NCBI RefSeq assembly: GCF_014356525.2
Contig: NC_052518.1
Coordinates: 12,354,201 to 12,418,200, forward strand
Direction: 5' to 3'
DNA: 64,000 nt
Source: Nilaparvata lugens
Taxonomy: Eukaryota > Arthropoda > Insecta > Hemiptera > Delphacidae
Shown here: positions 22,701 to 31,058 of the stretch, one piece after another
How the letters are laid out: every line of letters begins with the position of its first letter
Position numbering within the stretch: the first letter of the stretch is position 1
Made by a program: the position numbers and the translations under genes
The notes under the pieces: generated by a model
The model's database searches: none
What the model was told of the DNA's origin: nothing
The model's input: only the letters and a program-made list of their open reading frames with translations

Positions 22701-25700
22701 AGACAAGAAGTAGTCCCGAGTTCACGCTTGTTCTTGATCTTGTAAGAAAATATCACTTATAAATAATTCATTGTAGTTAGTCCTACATCTAATTTCATCA
22801 GATTTTTATCAAAGCATGAATAATGCTTATTTTCGTCACTAACTAGACTCAGACTAATTAATATCTAAGATGTAACATGTATGCTTTTTCAGACTGAGAA
22901 TTCATGAGACTGGATTCTATGCAGCTGCTTCTAATCGAGTCAAATTAAAGCTTTCATTCATAATATTCTTCTGTTACAATATTACTTGTATCTTAAACTA
23001 GTTTGTACCTTAACCACACTGAAAGCGGAGCGTGGCGTGGCGTCAAGGAGCGTCGTGAACAATATCATGTTAAGTTATGAGCTAAAACACACTGGTCTAC
23101 TCGCAGAGCGGAGCGGAGCGTGGCGTCAAACTTTGGAACAAGCTGGTTTGTTTTTTGGAGCGTCTACGAGCGGAGCGTCAAAGCGTCAGTGCCCTACTAA
23201 TGTACATACTAGTGGTCTACTCTTGTACATAATAATGCACTTGTTCTACTACATTTTCTACTACTATCTGGTATACTATAGTGAGGTCCACGTTATAATG
23301 ACAGTGGATAAAGATAGAAGAATAGCGATGCCGATTCTCTGCATTAATTAATCATATTTCTACACTGTCAAAGGCATAATTGGCACCGTTGTGGACCTAG
23401 AAAAGGACAGTACCACCGGCTTTGTTGAATGATAGACAAGGATAGCAAAACCAAAGTTGATCAAATACTGTCATTATAACGTGGACCTCACTATAGTATA
23501 TTAAATTTAATTTTTGCCCAAATTCCCCTGTAATGTGTATTATTTGATTATTCAAAGATTATTTATCTGCTACGCGGCTTTTATAGGTTATCTTGAAATA
23601 ATTTATTAATAAATTTAATTTTTGCCCAAATTCCCCTGTAATGTGTATTATTTGATTATTCAAAGATTATTTATCTGCTACGCGGCTTTTATAGGTTATC
23701 TTGAAATAATTTATTAATTTAGGTTTTATTAATTTCTAATAGGCTTTTATAGGTTATTATAATGTAATAGAAAGAAAAAGAAAAATCTTAGTACCCTTTT
23801 TGAAATATTTAATCACAACATGTCTCGGACATTGATGCCATTTCCAAGTGATATGAAGTAAATAAATAAATACTGCTAGAAGAATCTTATTTTGATCATA
23901 TGTTAGTGTATTCATTTAATAAACTTAATATGATTAGACACCAATAACCCCATTTTTGATAGAATCATGCGAATTTAAATCCACAATTTATAGTTTTAGT
24001 TCATCAAATCATATGAATACACTAACATTTATGATCAAAATAAGAATCTTCTAGCAGTATTTATTTATTTACTTTGAAAATGACATCAATGTCCGAAACA
24101 TGTTGTGATTAAATATTTCAAAAAAGGGTACTAAGATTTTTATTTTTCTTTCTATTTCTATAAAAGTAGCCCTACACAGAAAAGAGATGAATAAGATGTT
24201 ATTATAATGTAGCCTACATACTAGTAGTCTACTCTAGCAGATATTGGATTTCTCCAATTAGTGACTTGTTTTTCCAAATCAGGCTTTACTCTTGTTAAAA
24301 TGTAATCGAATGTTGAAGTTGACATTCGCATGTACTCGAAAAATCGGGACTCATGCTTTCTTAAAATATTTGAACAGATGGTGATATTCACCAAATATTC
24401 TACGCACGATCCAAGTTAACTTCATTAACCCACTCTGTCCTACCAGGCTCAGCTAAAATCCAATGTTTTAAATAATTGTTTTCACAAAGTAATGTACGTG
24501 CTAACTTTGACAACGCCATTTTCTAGACGCTTGGCGCTCAGACGCTTCCAGTGTGTTTCATGAACGCTCTGACCACGCCACGCTACGCTCCGCTTTCAGT
24601 GTGTTTGTACCCTTAGTCTGTCTGTAGTTTTCTGCTCGTAAGCAGGTCCTTCTATATGGCAGCAGCCCTCCACTCTCTTCTTTTCTCTGCCAGTCGCTTC
24701 GTTGCATAGTAGCTCATCCCCTCCTTGATGTCGTCCAACATTTTGTATCTTCTTTTCCCTCTTCCTCTTCTTCCCTGAATGGTCCCCTCCATGGCATCCA
24801 CCAACAAGCATTGCCGTCTCATCCAATGTCCCAGCCATCTCCTCTTTTTTCCCTTTATCTCATCCAGCAGACTCCTTCTTTCCCCAACCCTCCTCAACAC
24901 CTCCTCGTTTGTAACTTTATCCCTCCAACTGATCCCCTCCATCCTTCTCCATATCCACATTTCCAATGCCTCAAGCCTCCTCTTATTCTCCTTTCTCAGC
25001 GTCCAAGTTTCTGCACCATACAGTGCCACACTCCAAACATAGCACTTTATTAGTCTTTTCCTTAGTGTCTTGTCCAGTTGGCTACAAAGAATTCTCTTTT
25101 TCTTATTGAATGCTGTTTTTGCCATAGCAATTCTTACTTAGATTTCTTTGTTGCATTTCATATCCTCTTCCATTATGCTTCCTAAATACTTGAAAGATGA
25201 TACCTGTTCCAACTGTTCACCCTCCAGTACAGCACTCCCCAGTACCCTTAGTAAGGCTATTCAAATTCTTTATTTGCCATAATACATAGTTACTTATTCA
25301 GTCAAGATTCTTTGATATTGAAAATTGATTCATTGATAATCAAATTAGTCATTCAATTCTGATTTGAATTTACTTTTTAATGATATTTTTGTTCAACATT
25401 ACTGTTTTCCATTTTCAGGATGAAACATTGGTACATTGCAGTCTTCAGGAGTTGAAAGATGCTTCATTCTCATTTCCGGTTCTATTTCAAGAGTGTAATT
25501 ACACGGTTTTCGTGAGAACCCGCCCTTTCTTCAGGGAATTTTTGGAGAGGGTTTCTGACCTTTTCGAGGTGGTGCTGTTCACTGCATCTAAGAGGGTTTA
25601 TGCCAACAAGTTACTTAATCTCCTTGATCCATCTCGAAGGTTGATAAAGTGAGTATAATTTCAGCTTACTTTCGCTTCTAGAAAAAGTTAATAATCATGC

Positions 25701-28700
25701 CCTTTCCAATTCCTGTTGGAAGGGCGACCGCTTGCGTATGATTCATGAGTTGCAAAATCACTTCCCATGTTGTTCGGAGCCCACCTAAAACTGTAGGTCC
25801 ATTTATCTCTCATTATCATCCGCCTCATACCCACGCACAAGCCTAGATCTCATGTGGGCATCACCCTTTGCAAAAAAAAAATCGATTCGAAAATTGACAA
25901 GCTACTCGAGTGCTACTACTAATAACTGCACATGCGCATTTAACGTTTTCGTATGTTGAGCTCCGATGTCTGTGTTTATAAATTAAAATAAAATAAAAAC
26001 ATTTTTAATAATAAGAAAAATATTTGCATAAGCAAAAATCTAACCTTTTACCTTTCAATCATTTCAAGCATTTAACACTTTTCAAGCATTCACATAACCT
26101 ATATACCATTACTAACCTGCAACCTTGTGCAAATGAATGTAATCAAGTCAATTTTTCAATGAAAATCTGTTTTATTTGAATATAAACAACAAAGGTTAAG
26201 TTATGAAATTTAATTATCATTTAGTGTTGACACCCTTATTGTCTATTACCATTTTTACCCAGCTAGGTCTTGCACGGTTTGTTGGAATTTTTATACCGGA
26301 ATCAGGTTTTCAAAAGTGCAGAAATAATCATTTGTTGTGTATTTCATCTTCCTAAGTCTTCCTTTTCAAATACTCCACAGGTTTGCAATCGGAGTCAAGT
26401 CAGGTGATTTTCTTGGCCAATCCAGTGTCTTTAAACCGCTCTGTGTGAAAACTTTATTCACTTTTTTGGATGTGTGACAGGGGTGCTAAATTCTGTTGGG
26501 AAATTCCAGATCCATCTGGGTACAGTTTCTGAAACATTTTAATCACTGGTACAAACTTTCCCTATGTACTCATATTCCATCTACTGATTCAATTGCTCCA
26601 GGCCCAAAATAGTCGTCCAACTAAACAAATCTCTAAAACTAGAATTTTAGAGCTTGATTCCATTAATTTGTAAAAGGGTGTACATTACTCCCTTTGTACT
26701 AAAATTGTACTATCAGACGACGAGGTACTCTAGAAACGTGACAGATAACATACATTTAAATAATCTGAAATATTATATATAGATTGTTGAGTCAATTGTA
26801 TAGTTCTATAAATTAAAAAATGGAAAGTTATAGGTACCGTACAAGTTCTTATAGTTACAAGAAAGTCATTTGTGCCTTCATCAGGTAGAATAAATTCTTA
26901 TTATGTAATGAATAAATAAAAATAATGAGTGTCCTTTCTTTTTGCGCGTTTATACAAGTTGAACACAACAAAGAAATATTGTTTATCATGAGGTGTTGGA
27001 ATTTTGTTAATTCTAAACCCCTTATTCTTTGGACGTAGAAATAACTGAAAAATCTTTCAAGTTTGTTGTAGGGGTCCCCAATGTAAGTAGCAAAAAATTA
27101 TTGACGATCAGTTCAAGTTTAGATGAAAATTTTGAACGAATTATTCTAGTCACGATGGATTTTCTTTTTTTTTTTGTCTGTAAACCTATTTTTACTATAT
27201 ACCTAATTTAAAAGTTGAACAAATTTTTTTCCAGGTACAGACTATTTCGAGAGCACTGCGTCTGTGTCAATGGAAACTACATCAAAGATCTTTCAATCCT
27301 CAGTCGAGATCTTTCGAAAACTGTAATCGTCGACAACTCGCCACAAGCGTTTGGTTATCAGGTTTGTATTTCATCTATCCAATTAAGGACAACTAAATTA
27401 TAACTCCAACTCTTGAAAGAACTGTAGCCTAATTACATTTTAGTGTTTAATGGTAAACTTCACTCCACTCTCTTCCATCGGAAAATAAGGCATTATTGTG
27501 TAGAGATCGTGAAAGGATTATTTTAAAAACCTATGTTGGCTCACTCGTGGTCTTCAACATTCCTACATATTCATCTGTCACATTTAGTACAAAAGCATTC
27601 TTTCAAATCAATTACTACTTTCAGACTAGACATGTTTATTTCACTGGAATGTGGTATTTTATCGCAAATACGTTTGATGGTTCTGGCCTGGTTGCACAAA
27701 AGCCGGTTAAGTTTTAACCGTGATTAATTCCACGAGAACCAATCAGAGAAGCCGTCTTTTCAAAAACGCCTTCTCTGATTGGTTCTCGTGAAATTGATCA
27801 CGGTTAAAATTTAACCGGCTTTTGTGCAACCAGGCCAGAACCATCAAACGTATTTGCGATAAAATATAAAGTTTCAGTGAAATAAACATGTCTAGTCTGA
27901 AAGTAGTAATTGATTTGAAAGAATGATTTTGTACACGAGATGAAGAAGTAGTATACATAAATAGAATAGGTGATCAATAATATTATTTTCGTAATGTTAA
28001 TATTATTTTTTCAAGTATGTAATAATTTGTGTTTCAAAATTTACTTCACTACTTTGATAATCAATATAAATTAATGAAACTATGTACAGAGCTGGTTTTT
28101 GTGTTGTTTTAAAGGAAAACACTTCACGTTTTTATTAGAATAGTTTGATAGTGCAAAAATGTGTCATTACAAGTGCTAGCGGAATTTGAATTAAAAATCG
28201 CCTTCTCTACTGGACTCAAGCGTGCGTGGATGTCAGTTGGATAGTATACCATCTTGTAGCGAGTGAAAATCTCGTTGTTAGTCATTCTTATCGATATTTG
28301 TTAACGGAAAGTGCTGCAATTGATCCAGATTAACTATTACTGTGATTTTTTATCTTCGATAAAGATTGGCTGTTGTAGCATCTCGGGACCAGTGGATGCA
28401 GCCATTTTTAATTTAAGCCAGTGTTTGTTATGGCTTGATTTCGAACTTTCAAACGTTTTATGCAAAACCTTGAGGTGTTCCCTTTGCAACAATACTAATT
28501 ACAGCTGTATATCTTTTTTGTATATTTTTTATGGATCATCAAAGTTGTAAAGCAGCTTTGTACCTTAATTTTAATTGAAATTTATTCACAACACTGACAT
28601 GTTTTACAAATATTTTTACAATGCAATTATTATATAGAAACAGTATCATGATGGGAAAAAACTTAACAGTTGTGGTAAATAAAGTTGTATTATACCTTGT

Positions 28701-31058
28701 ATCCATATTGTGGTTTGGCTAGCTATCATTTCAAGTTGAAATTTGTGCGCTAGCCTTGATTTATTGTTATTGATGTAAATAGTTTTCAACTACAGAATAA
28801 TTACAATATAATGAAGTGCAATGAAAAGTTGTTATCGTAAAATAGGCCTTTGTCCTTAATAAATCGAAAATGAATCTTGTACTCAGAATGAAGGACAGTT
28901 GTACAATGGTTCTCTGAGAAAATTATGCTCTTAGTGAATAGAGTTACTTGATCCCTTGATACTATTTACTGTAGCTTCTATTGTTTGATGTTTTTCGTTA
29001 GAAGTTGACTATCAACTTCTATTTCATAATAATTTAATTTTTTTAATAAATTATTAAAATGTATTGTAACTTACATATATATAAATTACATAATAATTTA
29101 AAATTTACATAAATTTCTACAGAATTGATGTACTTATTCAATTTCCTTTCAGCTTGAAAATGGAATACCTATCCAGAGTTGGTTTGTTGACAAGGGAGAC
29201 TCAGAACTCATGAAACTTCTGCCATTTTTGGAAAATCTCGTTTACATGGTAAGTGAATATACTCATGTTATCTTCAATTTGTGCTTTTCTACATATATGG
29301 GGATTTTCAAAATTGTTTTCCATTTTTCTCTTATTTAAGAGAAAAAGTATTCTTCATAGAATTCTCAGCCGTTAGAAAAAATTATCAAAAAAAATGTCTC
29401 TGTCTGTGAAGCTCAAGCAGCTGATATCTGTTTTTTATTGACATAAGTAAGTAATAGATTGGTGTTTATGTTTCTTTGATGCAACAGAATATCAGCTGAT
29501 GTAGCTTTACTGGCAGGGGATACACTTTGAGACAACGTTGAATGCTTTTGCAAAGTTGTCAGGCATCTATTGGAGCAGGAAGAAATAATAAGTGTGAAGG
29601 AGTTATGGAGACTGAGATGGTTGCAGGGAGAGTTTAGCAACAGAAGTCTTGTGGATGACCTTAATGACATTGTCCCTGGCACCCAGCTGAGACGGAGAGA
29701 GTGGTGTGGCCTTAACCGGTTCAGGACGCAGGTGGGAAAGTGTGCTGAGCTGACGACAGCATGGGGATACACCTCTGACCCTATGTGACAATGTGGTCAA
29801 ATGCAATCAATTAATCACCTGATATCTGAGTGTTCACAACACTCATATCATGGAGGGCTGACAGAAGTTCATGTTGCTGGAGAAGAGGCTTGTCAGTGTC
29901 TATTAGTATTTATCATATCAAGTGTAAAATTATTAATTAACCTTGGCCTATGAATGCATATACAGAATGAGTCATATGTATGGGAACCCTTCAATAAGTT
30001 GGAGACTGTTTTAGATATAATACTGTAACTTTCAAGGTAAGTTGCTGGTCAAATACTCTACCTTTTGACGTACAACTGAATTTCAACCCCTCATAAGGGG
30101 GTGACTTGGGGGTTGTAACTCGAATATTTTAAATGTAAACACCTATTGAGTGGTTAATCATTTTCAAGGCCTTTCTAAAACAAGAAAGATGACATCAATA
30201 AAAATGTTCTATGATTCGTTTATCCAAAACGGCGGCTGATTGAAGTTTTAGTTTTTAAAGAAATAATTGATAAAGTTCAATCAGCCGCCATTTTGGTTGA
30301 AAGTATCATAGAACAATCTCATTGGTGTCATCTTTCTCGTTTTCAAAAGGCCTTTGAAATGATGTATCACACAATGGGTGTTATGGTTCAAAATATTTGA
30401 GTTACAACCCCTCATTTCCTTAAAAGCTAAAACTTCAATCAGCCGCCATTTTGGATACAATTATCATAGAACATTCTTATCGATGCCATATTTCTTGTTT
30501 TAAAATGATGTACCACACAATGGGTGATCACATTTAAAATATTCGAGTTACAACCCCTAAGTCCACCCCCTTATGATGGGTTGAAATTCAGCTGTACGTC
30601 AAAAGGTAGAGTATTCGACCAGTATCTTGAAAGCTACGGTACAGTGTTATTATTTACTACAGTCTCCAACTTATTGAAGGGTTCCCATATATATGACTCA
30701 CTCTATATATCTATTGGAGGACTTATTGACATTTATATCATCTTAATAAAATTTAGAAGTAATTTACTGTGTAAATAGTTTCTTTTGAGCTGTTGCTAGT
30801 AATAAATAAATCTATTCTCGGATCAAACTTTGGAAACATCATAGAATACAGACAAGAATGGTTTTTGAAAAATCCAATCTAAACTGAATCATCCATTTCC
30901 AAAGTGCAACAAATCAATTGTATTATAATTTTCTGTTCCCACTTACTCTTTCCATTTCGTATTTATCTTAGTGATTGTTTTCCATTTTCTAGAATGAAGA
31001 TGTGAGACCACATATTCGCAACAAGTTCCGTCTCTTCAGCTTCCTACCACCTGACTAA
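9784..31058 (+). CDS. CTDSPL2: CTDSPL2-like (SCP4) FCP/SCP-family protein phosphatase
   Basis: Ten coding exons (9784-9936, 10518-10625, 10771-10884, 11465-11606, 15125-15258, 22577-22741, 25419-25648, 27235-27361, 29153-29248, 30993-31058) join with consistent phases (0,0,0,1,0,0,2,0,0) to 444 codons plus TAA, near the roughly 466 of the human protein. The basic N-terminus begins MMRLRSEQ, like vertebrate MRLRTRK. Residues about 235-272 carry [18 protein letters not shown] and LPLKTRS, typical of CTDSPL2. The HAD phosphatase core follows: [10 protein letters not shown] with nucleophile D271 and acid/base D273, [13 protein letters not shown] (T327, K330), and IVDNSPQAF (D382, N383), ending FLPPD. 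In the family this domain removes phosphate from serine/threonine; vertebrate CTDSPL2 acts in the nucleus on targets including SMAD and FOXO proteins. No key residue is missing. The acidic middle (exons 4-5) is less conserved, so those exon limits are less sure. Single gene, no operon context. Confidence 0.94.
10518..10625 (+). CDS. CTDSPL2: CTDSPL2 coding exon 2
   Basis: 36 codons, phase 0 at both ends, acceptor TATACAG, donor GTAAAC. Encodes a basic stretch ([13 protein letters not shown]) then [10 protein letters not shown], probably helical. Weakly conserved region; supported by open frame and matched phases. Confidence 0.75.
10771..10884 (+). CDS. CTDSPL2: CTDSPL2 coding exon 3
   Basis: 38 codons, acceptor TTCTTTACAG, donor GTAAAC; the frame hits TAG right after the donor. 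Contains [15 protein letters not shown], which may correspond to the SPVFNFFSP segment of the vertebrate protein. The donor choice preserves phase 0 into exon 4. Confidence 0.7.
11465..11606 (+). CDS. CTDSPL2: CTDSPL2 coding exon 4
   Basis: 142 nt, phase 0 in and 1 out, acceptor TTTTTATGCGTAG, donor GTGAGC. Encodes [15 protein letters not shown] and then a hydrophobic run ending HDRKI. Low conservation; supported by frame and phase. Confidence 0.75.
12049..12895. mobile_element. fold-back / MITE-like element rich in GAGCATATGCTC palindromes (intron 4)
   Basis: Imperfect terminal inverted repeats of about 35 bp: AATGGGGCATCTGAATAAA... at 12049 against the reverse complement of ...TTTATTCATATAGCCCATT at the right end. 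Inside, palindromes of the type GAGCAAATGCTC, GAAGCATATGCTTC and GCTCATGAGC recur at least ten times across the 850 bp. No coding frame of note. No convincing target duplication, so class is unassigned. Confidence 0.65.
12931..13411. mobile_element. piggyBac-type MITE (intron 4)
   Basis: TTAA at 12931-12934 and 13408-13411 bound a 473-bp element. Its 17-bp ends, CCTTCCGGCAGTCGCGC and the reverse complement of GCGCGACTACCGGAAGT, match at 15 positions. Subterminal hairpins such as TTGTAGAAACTACAA follow. No transposase. The TIR differs from the piggyBac element at 5288, so it belongs to another piggyBac subfamily. Confidence 0.88.
13412..15124. other. CTDSPL2: rest of intron 4
   Basis: AT-rich intronic sequence with no recognised element. 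GGATAGTGAGCAGGCTGCTCTGC near 14570 forms a small GAGCAGGCTGCTC palindrome. Confidence 0.5.
15125..15258 (+). CDS. CTDSPL2: CTDSPL2 coding exon 5
   Basis: 134 nt, phase 1 in and 0 out, acceptor GTGTTTTCCAG, donor GTAAGT. Acidic: [16 protein letters not shown] and [14 protein letters not shown]. Corresponds to the acidic linker before the conserved C-terminal half. Confidence 0.8.
15763..15984 (+). mobile_element. non-autonomous Helitron-like element, copy 1 (intron 5)
   Basis: About 220 bp collinear with 60222-60453, same strand: AAAGAACTGGCTTATACACG, GTTTGACGCATCATCACGTC and GTTTGTCAAGTT occur in order. It starts TCTACACTATA after an A and ends GCACGCTAG before a T, as Helitrons do (5' TC, 3' CTAG, A/T insertion). 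The 5' end has a 15-base extra segment and the terminal hairpin seen in copy 2 has decayed. Not needed for the host gene. Confidence 0.7.
16678..16746. repeat. TA dinucleotide microsatellite
   Basis: About 33 TA units nearly uninterrupted, inside the 3' UTR of the intron-5 LINE. Confidence 0.97.
16788..19650 (-). pseudogene. LINE ORF2 (endonuclease-reverse transcriptase), several lesions
   Basis: The frame opens right after the ORF1 stop, in the same frame as the ORF1 tail. Endonuclease: [25 protein letters not shown] and [11 protein letters not shown] are present, but a TAA interrupts at 19358-19360. The sequence then jumps from SKDVVTNSN to the post-endonuclease linker, so the catalytic SDH half appears deleted (near 19065). 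Reverse transcriptase: [48 protein letters not shown]; a small deletion/frameshift near 18180; then [17 protein letters not shown] and the active-site [11 protein letters not shown]. The C-terminal [19 protein letters not shown] is the usual zinc-knuckle. It cannot make a working enzyme as it stands. Confidence 0.9.
19640..20511 (-). pseudogene. LINE ORF1 (coiled-coil nucleic-acid-binding protein)
   Basis: 245 codons are open from ATG at 20511 to 19774. The basic N-terminus (KKRERSK) is followed by a predicted coiled coil at about residues 45-125 and [15 protein letters not shown], the conserved start of the RRM-like domain of L1/CR1-type ORF1 proteins; these bind the element RNA. Near 19801 one base appears lost, giving a false end (...CHSHGIW). 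In the next frame the protein continues as [19 protein letters not shown] and runs to TGA at about 19640. So the natural C-terminus, about 60 residues, is out of frame. Confidence 0.8.
20919..21716. mobile_element. fold-back element with 32-bp inverted repeats (intron 5)
   Basis: GAGGAGGCAGCGTTCAAAAA...TCTTGTCAC at 20919-20950 is the inverted counterpart of 21685-21716, with about three mismatches. The enclosed 730 bp include a plus-strand open frame of about 80 codons (21333-21581, starting at TTG, with [17 protein letters not shown]) that I cannot place. Target duplication not resolved. Confidence 0.6.
21780..22430 (-). pseudogene. LINE reverse-transcriptase C-terminal fragment (intron 5)
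   Basis: The minus strand encodes [20 protein letters not shown], then after a frameshift near 22310 [20 protein letters not shown] and ... [37 protein letters not shown]. These are the thumb/C-terminal blocks of CR1/jockey-type LINEs. 5'-truncated; the 3' end is about 21780. A different family from the full LINE beside it. Confidence 0.85.
22577..22741 (+). CDS. CTDSPL2: CTDSPL2 coding exon 6
   Basis: 55 codons, phase 0 at both ends, acceptor TTGTTGCAG, donor GTAAGA. Carries [18 protein letters not shown], the CTDSPL2 hallmark, and ends ...EFTLVLDL, the first half of the phosphatase signature. Highly conserved; very secure. Confidence 0.96.
23277..23495 (-). mobile_element. MITE with TAGTGAGGTCCACGTTATAA ends, copy 1 (nested)
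   Basis: Ends TATAGTGAGGTCCACGTTAT and ATAACGTGGACCTCACTATA are inverted repeats of about 28 bp, with TA at the borders as in Tc1/mariner MITEs. A second copy lies at 58191-58548 in opposite orientation and shares the internal phrase GCTATCCTTGTCTATCATTC. Inserted inside the 23015-24603 element. Confidence 0.88.
23503..23718. repeat. perfect 108-bp tandem duplication
   Basis: The stretch from TAAATTTAATTTTTGCCC to TTGAAATAATTTATTAA is repeated head to tail with a period of 108 bp and no difference that I can see. The lack of divergence implies a recent duplication (or an assembly artefact). Confidence 0.9.
23768..24160. repeat. fold-back pair, arms of about 160 bp
   Basis: 23768-23930 is repeated in inverted orientation at 24010-24160: AAATCTTAGTACCCTTTTT, AAATATTTAATCACAACATG and AATACTGCTAGAAGA pair with their complements. 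The spacer is about 80 bp. Related wording (TTTCGGTGCATCGTCAGG context, AAAATCTTA.. CCCTTTATTT) occurs at 55.0 kb, suggesting a dispersed MITE family. Confidence 0.75.
24640..25255 (-). pseudogene. RTE-type LINE reverse-transcriptase C-terminal fragment (intron 6)
   Basis: A 158-codon open frame (25125-24652) contains [40 protein letters not shown] and RWLGHWMR, the invariant C-terminal blocks of RTE/BovB-like elements. Upstream, [16 protein letters not shown] is in the same frame, interrupted by a TAA at about 25137. The 5' part is missing from about 25255. Antisense to CTDSPL2. Confidence 0.9.
25419..25648 (+). CDS. CTDSPL2: CTDSPL2 coding exon 7
   Basis: 230 nt, phase 0 in and 2 out, acceptor CATTTTCAG, donor GTGAGT. 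Begins [12 protein letters not shown], completing the DxDxT motif, and includes [11 protein letters not shown] and [16 protein letters not shown], the second catalytic motif region. Confidence 0.97.
25715..25870 (+). repeat. SINE-like fragment (intron 7)
   Basis: Ends with CCCACGCACAAGCCTAGATC and TCATGTGGGCATCACC followed by an A run, the same tail as at 4808-4870. The upstream part (GGGCGACCGCTTGCGTATG) is not obviously related to the SINE head at 55.8 kb. Confidence 0.45.
26220..26620 (-). pseudogene. Tc1-like transposase remnant (intron 7)
   Basis: The minus strand encodes [20 protein letters not shown] followed by PIANLWSI, a stop, and KGRLRK. This is the SPDL-P-ENLW block carrying the third catalytic residue of Tc1/mariner transposases, here with Glu replaced (ANLW). 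Several stops and shifts lie on both sides. A decayed C-terminal piece, found only by translating across stops. Confidence 0.82.
27235..27361 (+). CDS. CTDSPL2: CTDSPL2 coding exon 8
   Basis: 127 nt, phase 2 in and 0 out, acceptor TTTTTTTCCAG, donor GTTTGT. Encodes [20 protein letters not shown] and [14 protein letters not shown], which holds the third catalytic motif (D382-N383). Confidence 0.97.
27587..27934. mobile_element. 348-bp hairpin built around a MITE (intron 8)
   Basis: The two arms, about 165 bp each, are almost perfect reverse complements with a loop near 27758. The inner 70 bp of each arm (GGCCTGGTTGCACAAAAGCC, CGAGAACCAATCAGAGAAG) is a MITE also found at 57968-58108. The outer 90 bp of each arm (ACTACTTTCAGACTAGACAT, TTTGATGGTTCTGGCC) is not in that second copy, so flanking DNA was inverted-duplicated too. 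Transcribed within the intron it could form a long double-stranded stem. Confidence 0.9.
28000..29152. other. CTDSPL2: rest of intron 8
   Basis: AT-rich, no recognised element or gene. The open frame at 28311-28550 has no family resemblance. Confidence 0.5.
29153..29248 (+). CDS. CTDSPL2: CTDSPL2 coding exon 9
   Basis: 32 codons, phase 0 at both ends, acceptor TTTCCTTTCAG, donor GTAAGT. Encodes [19 protein letters not shown] and LLPFLENL, the usual C-terminal part of the fold. Confidence 0.96.
29480..29890 (+). pseudogene. LINE C-terminal zinc-knuckle fragment (intron 9)
   Basis: Encodes [38 protein letters not shown], a stop, then [15 protein letters not shown]. This matches the RT-distal CCHC tail (LNRLRTG..RC...W....P.C.CG...T..HI...C) of jockey/RTE-like LINEs. 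The TGA stands where the first Cys of the knuckle (TGT/TGC) is expected. Only the C-terminal domain is left; sense to CTDSPL2. Confidence 0.8.
29963..30705. mobile_element. 743-bp mariner-like MITE with nested inverted repeats (intron 9)
   Basis: Ends CAGAATGAGTCATATGTATG and the complement of CATATATATGACTCACTCTA, each next to TATA. Inverted repeats extend over about 120 bp (GGGAACCCTTCAATAAGTTG, AATTTCAACCC, TACAACCCC). Inside, ATCAGCCGCCATTTTGG and its complement recur three times, each followed by ATCATAGAACA, giving a ladder of smaller hairpins. The CAG-TG-like ends and TA borders resemble the element at 43751. Non-coding. Confidence 0.85.
30993..31058 (+). CDS. CTDSPL2: CTDSPL2 coding exon 10 with stop
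   Basis: 21 codons plus TAA, acceptor CATTTTCTAG. Encodes [20 protein letters not shown] then D and the stop; the family ends in the same LLPPD tail. Confidence 0.96.
   Translation, partial: NEDVRPHIRNKFRLFSFLPPD

Larger units (their letters stand above)
23015..24603. mobile_element. TIR element CACACTGAAAGCGGAGCG, composite (intron 6)
   Basis: Terminal inverted repeats CACACTGAAAGCGGAGCG (23015) and CGCTCCGCTTTCAGTGTG (to 24603), with further GCGGAGCGT and GACGC repeats inside each end. Flanked by nearly identical direct repeats TTTGTACC-TTAAC (23002-23014) and TTTGTACCCTTAG (24604-24616). The interior holds a smaller MITE (23277-23495), a 108-bp tandem duplication and a fold-back pair. 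No transposase. hAT-like by its CA..TG ends, but the duplication length does not settle the class. Confidence 0.7.

Noticed and set aside
22986..23351. 121-codon + strand frame
   Set aside because: It spans the GC-rich TIR repeats of a MITE; composition follows the GCGGAGCG repeats, no domain.
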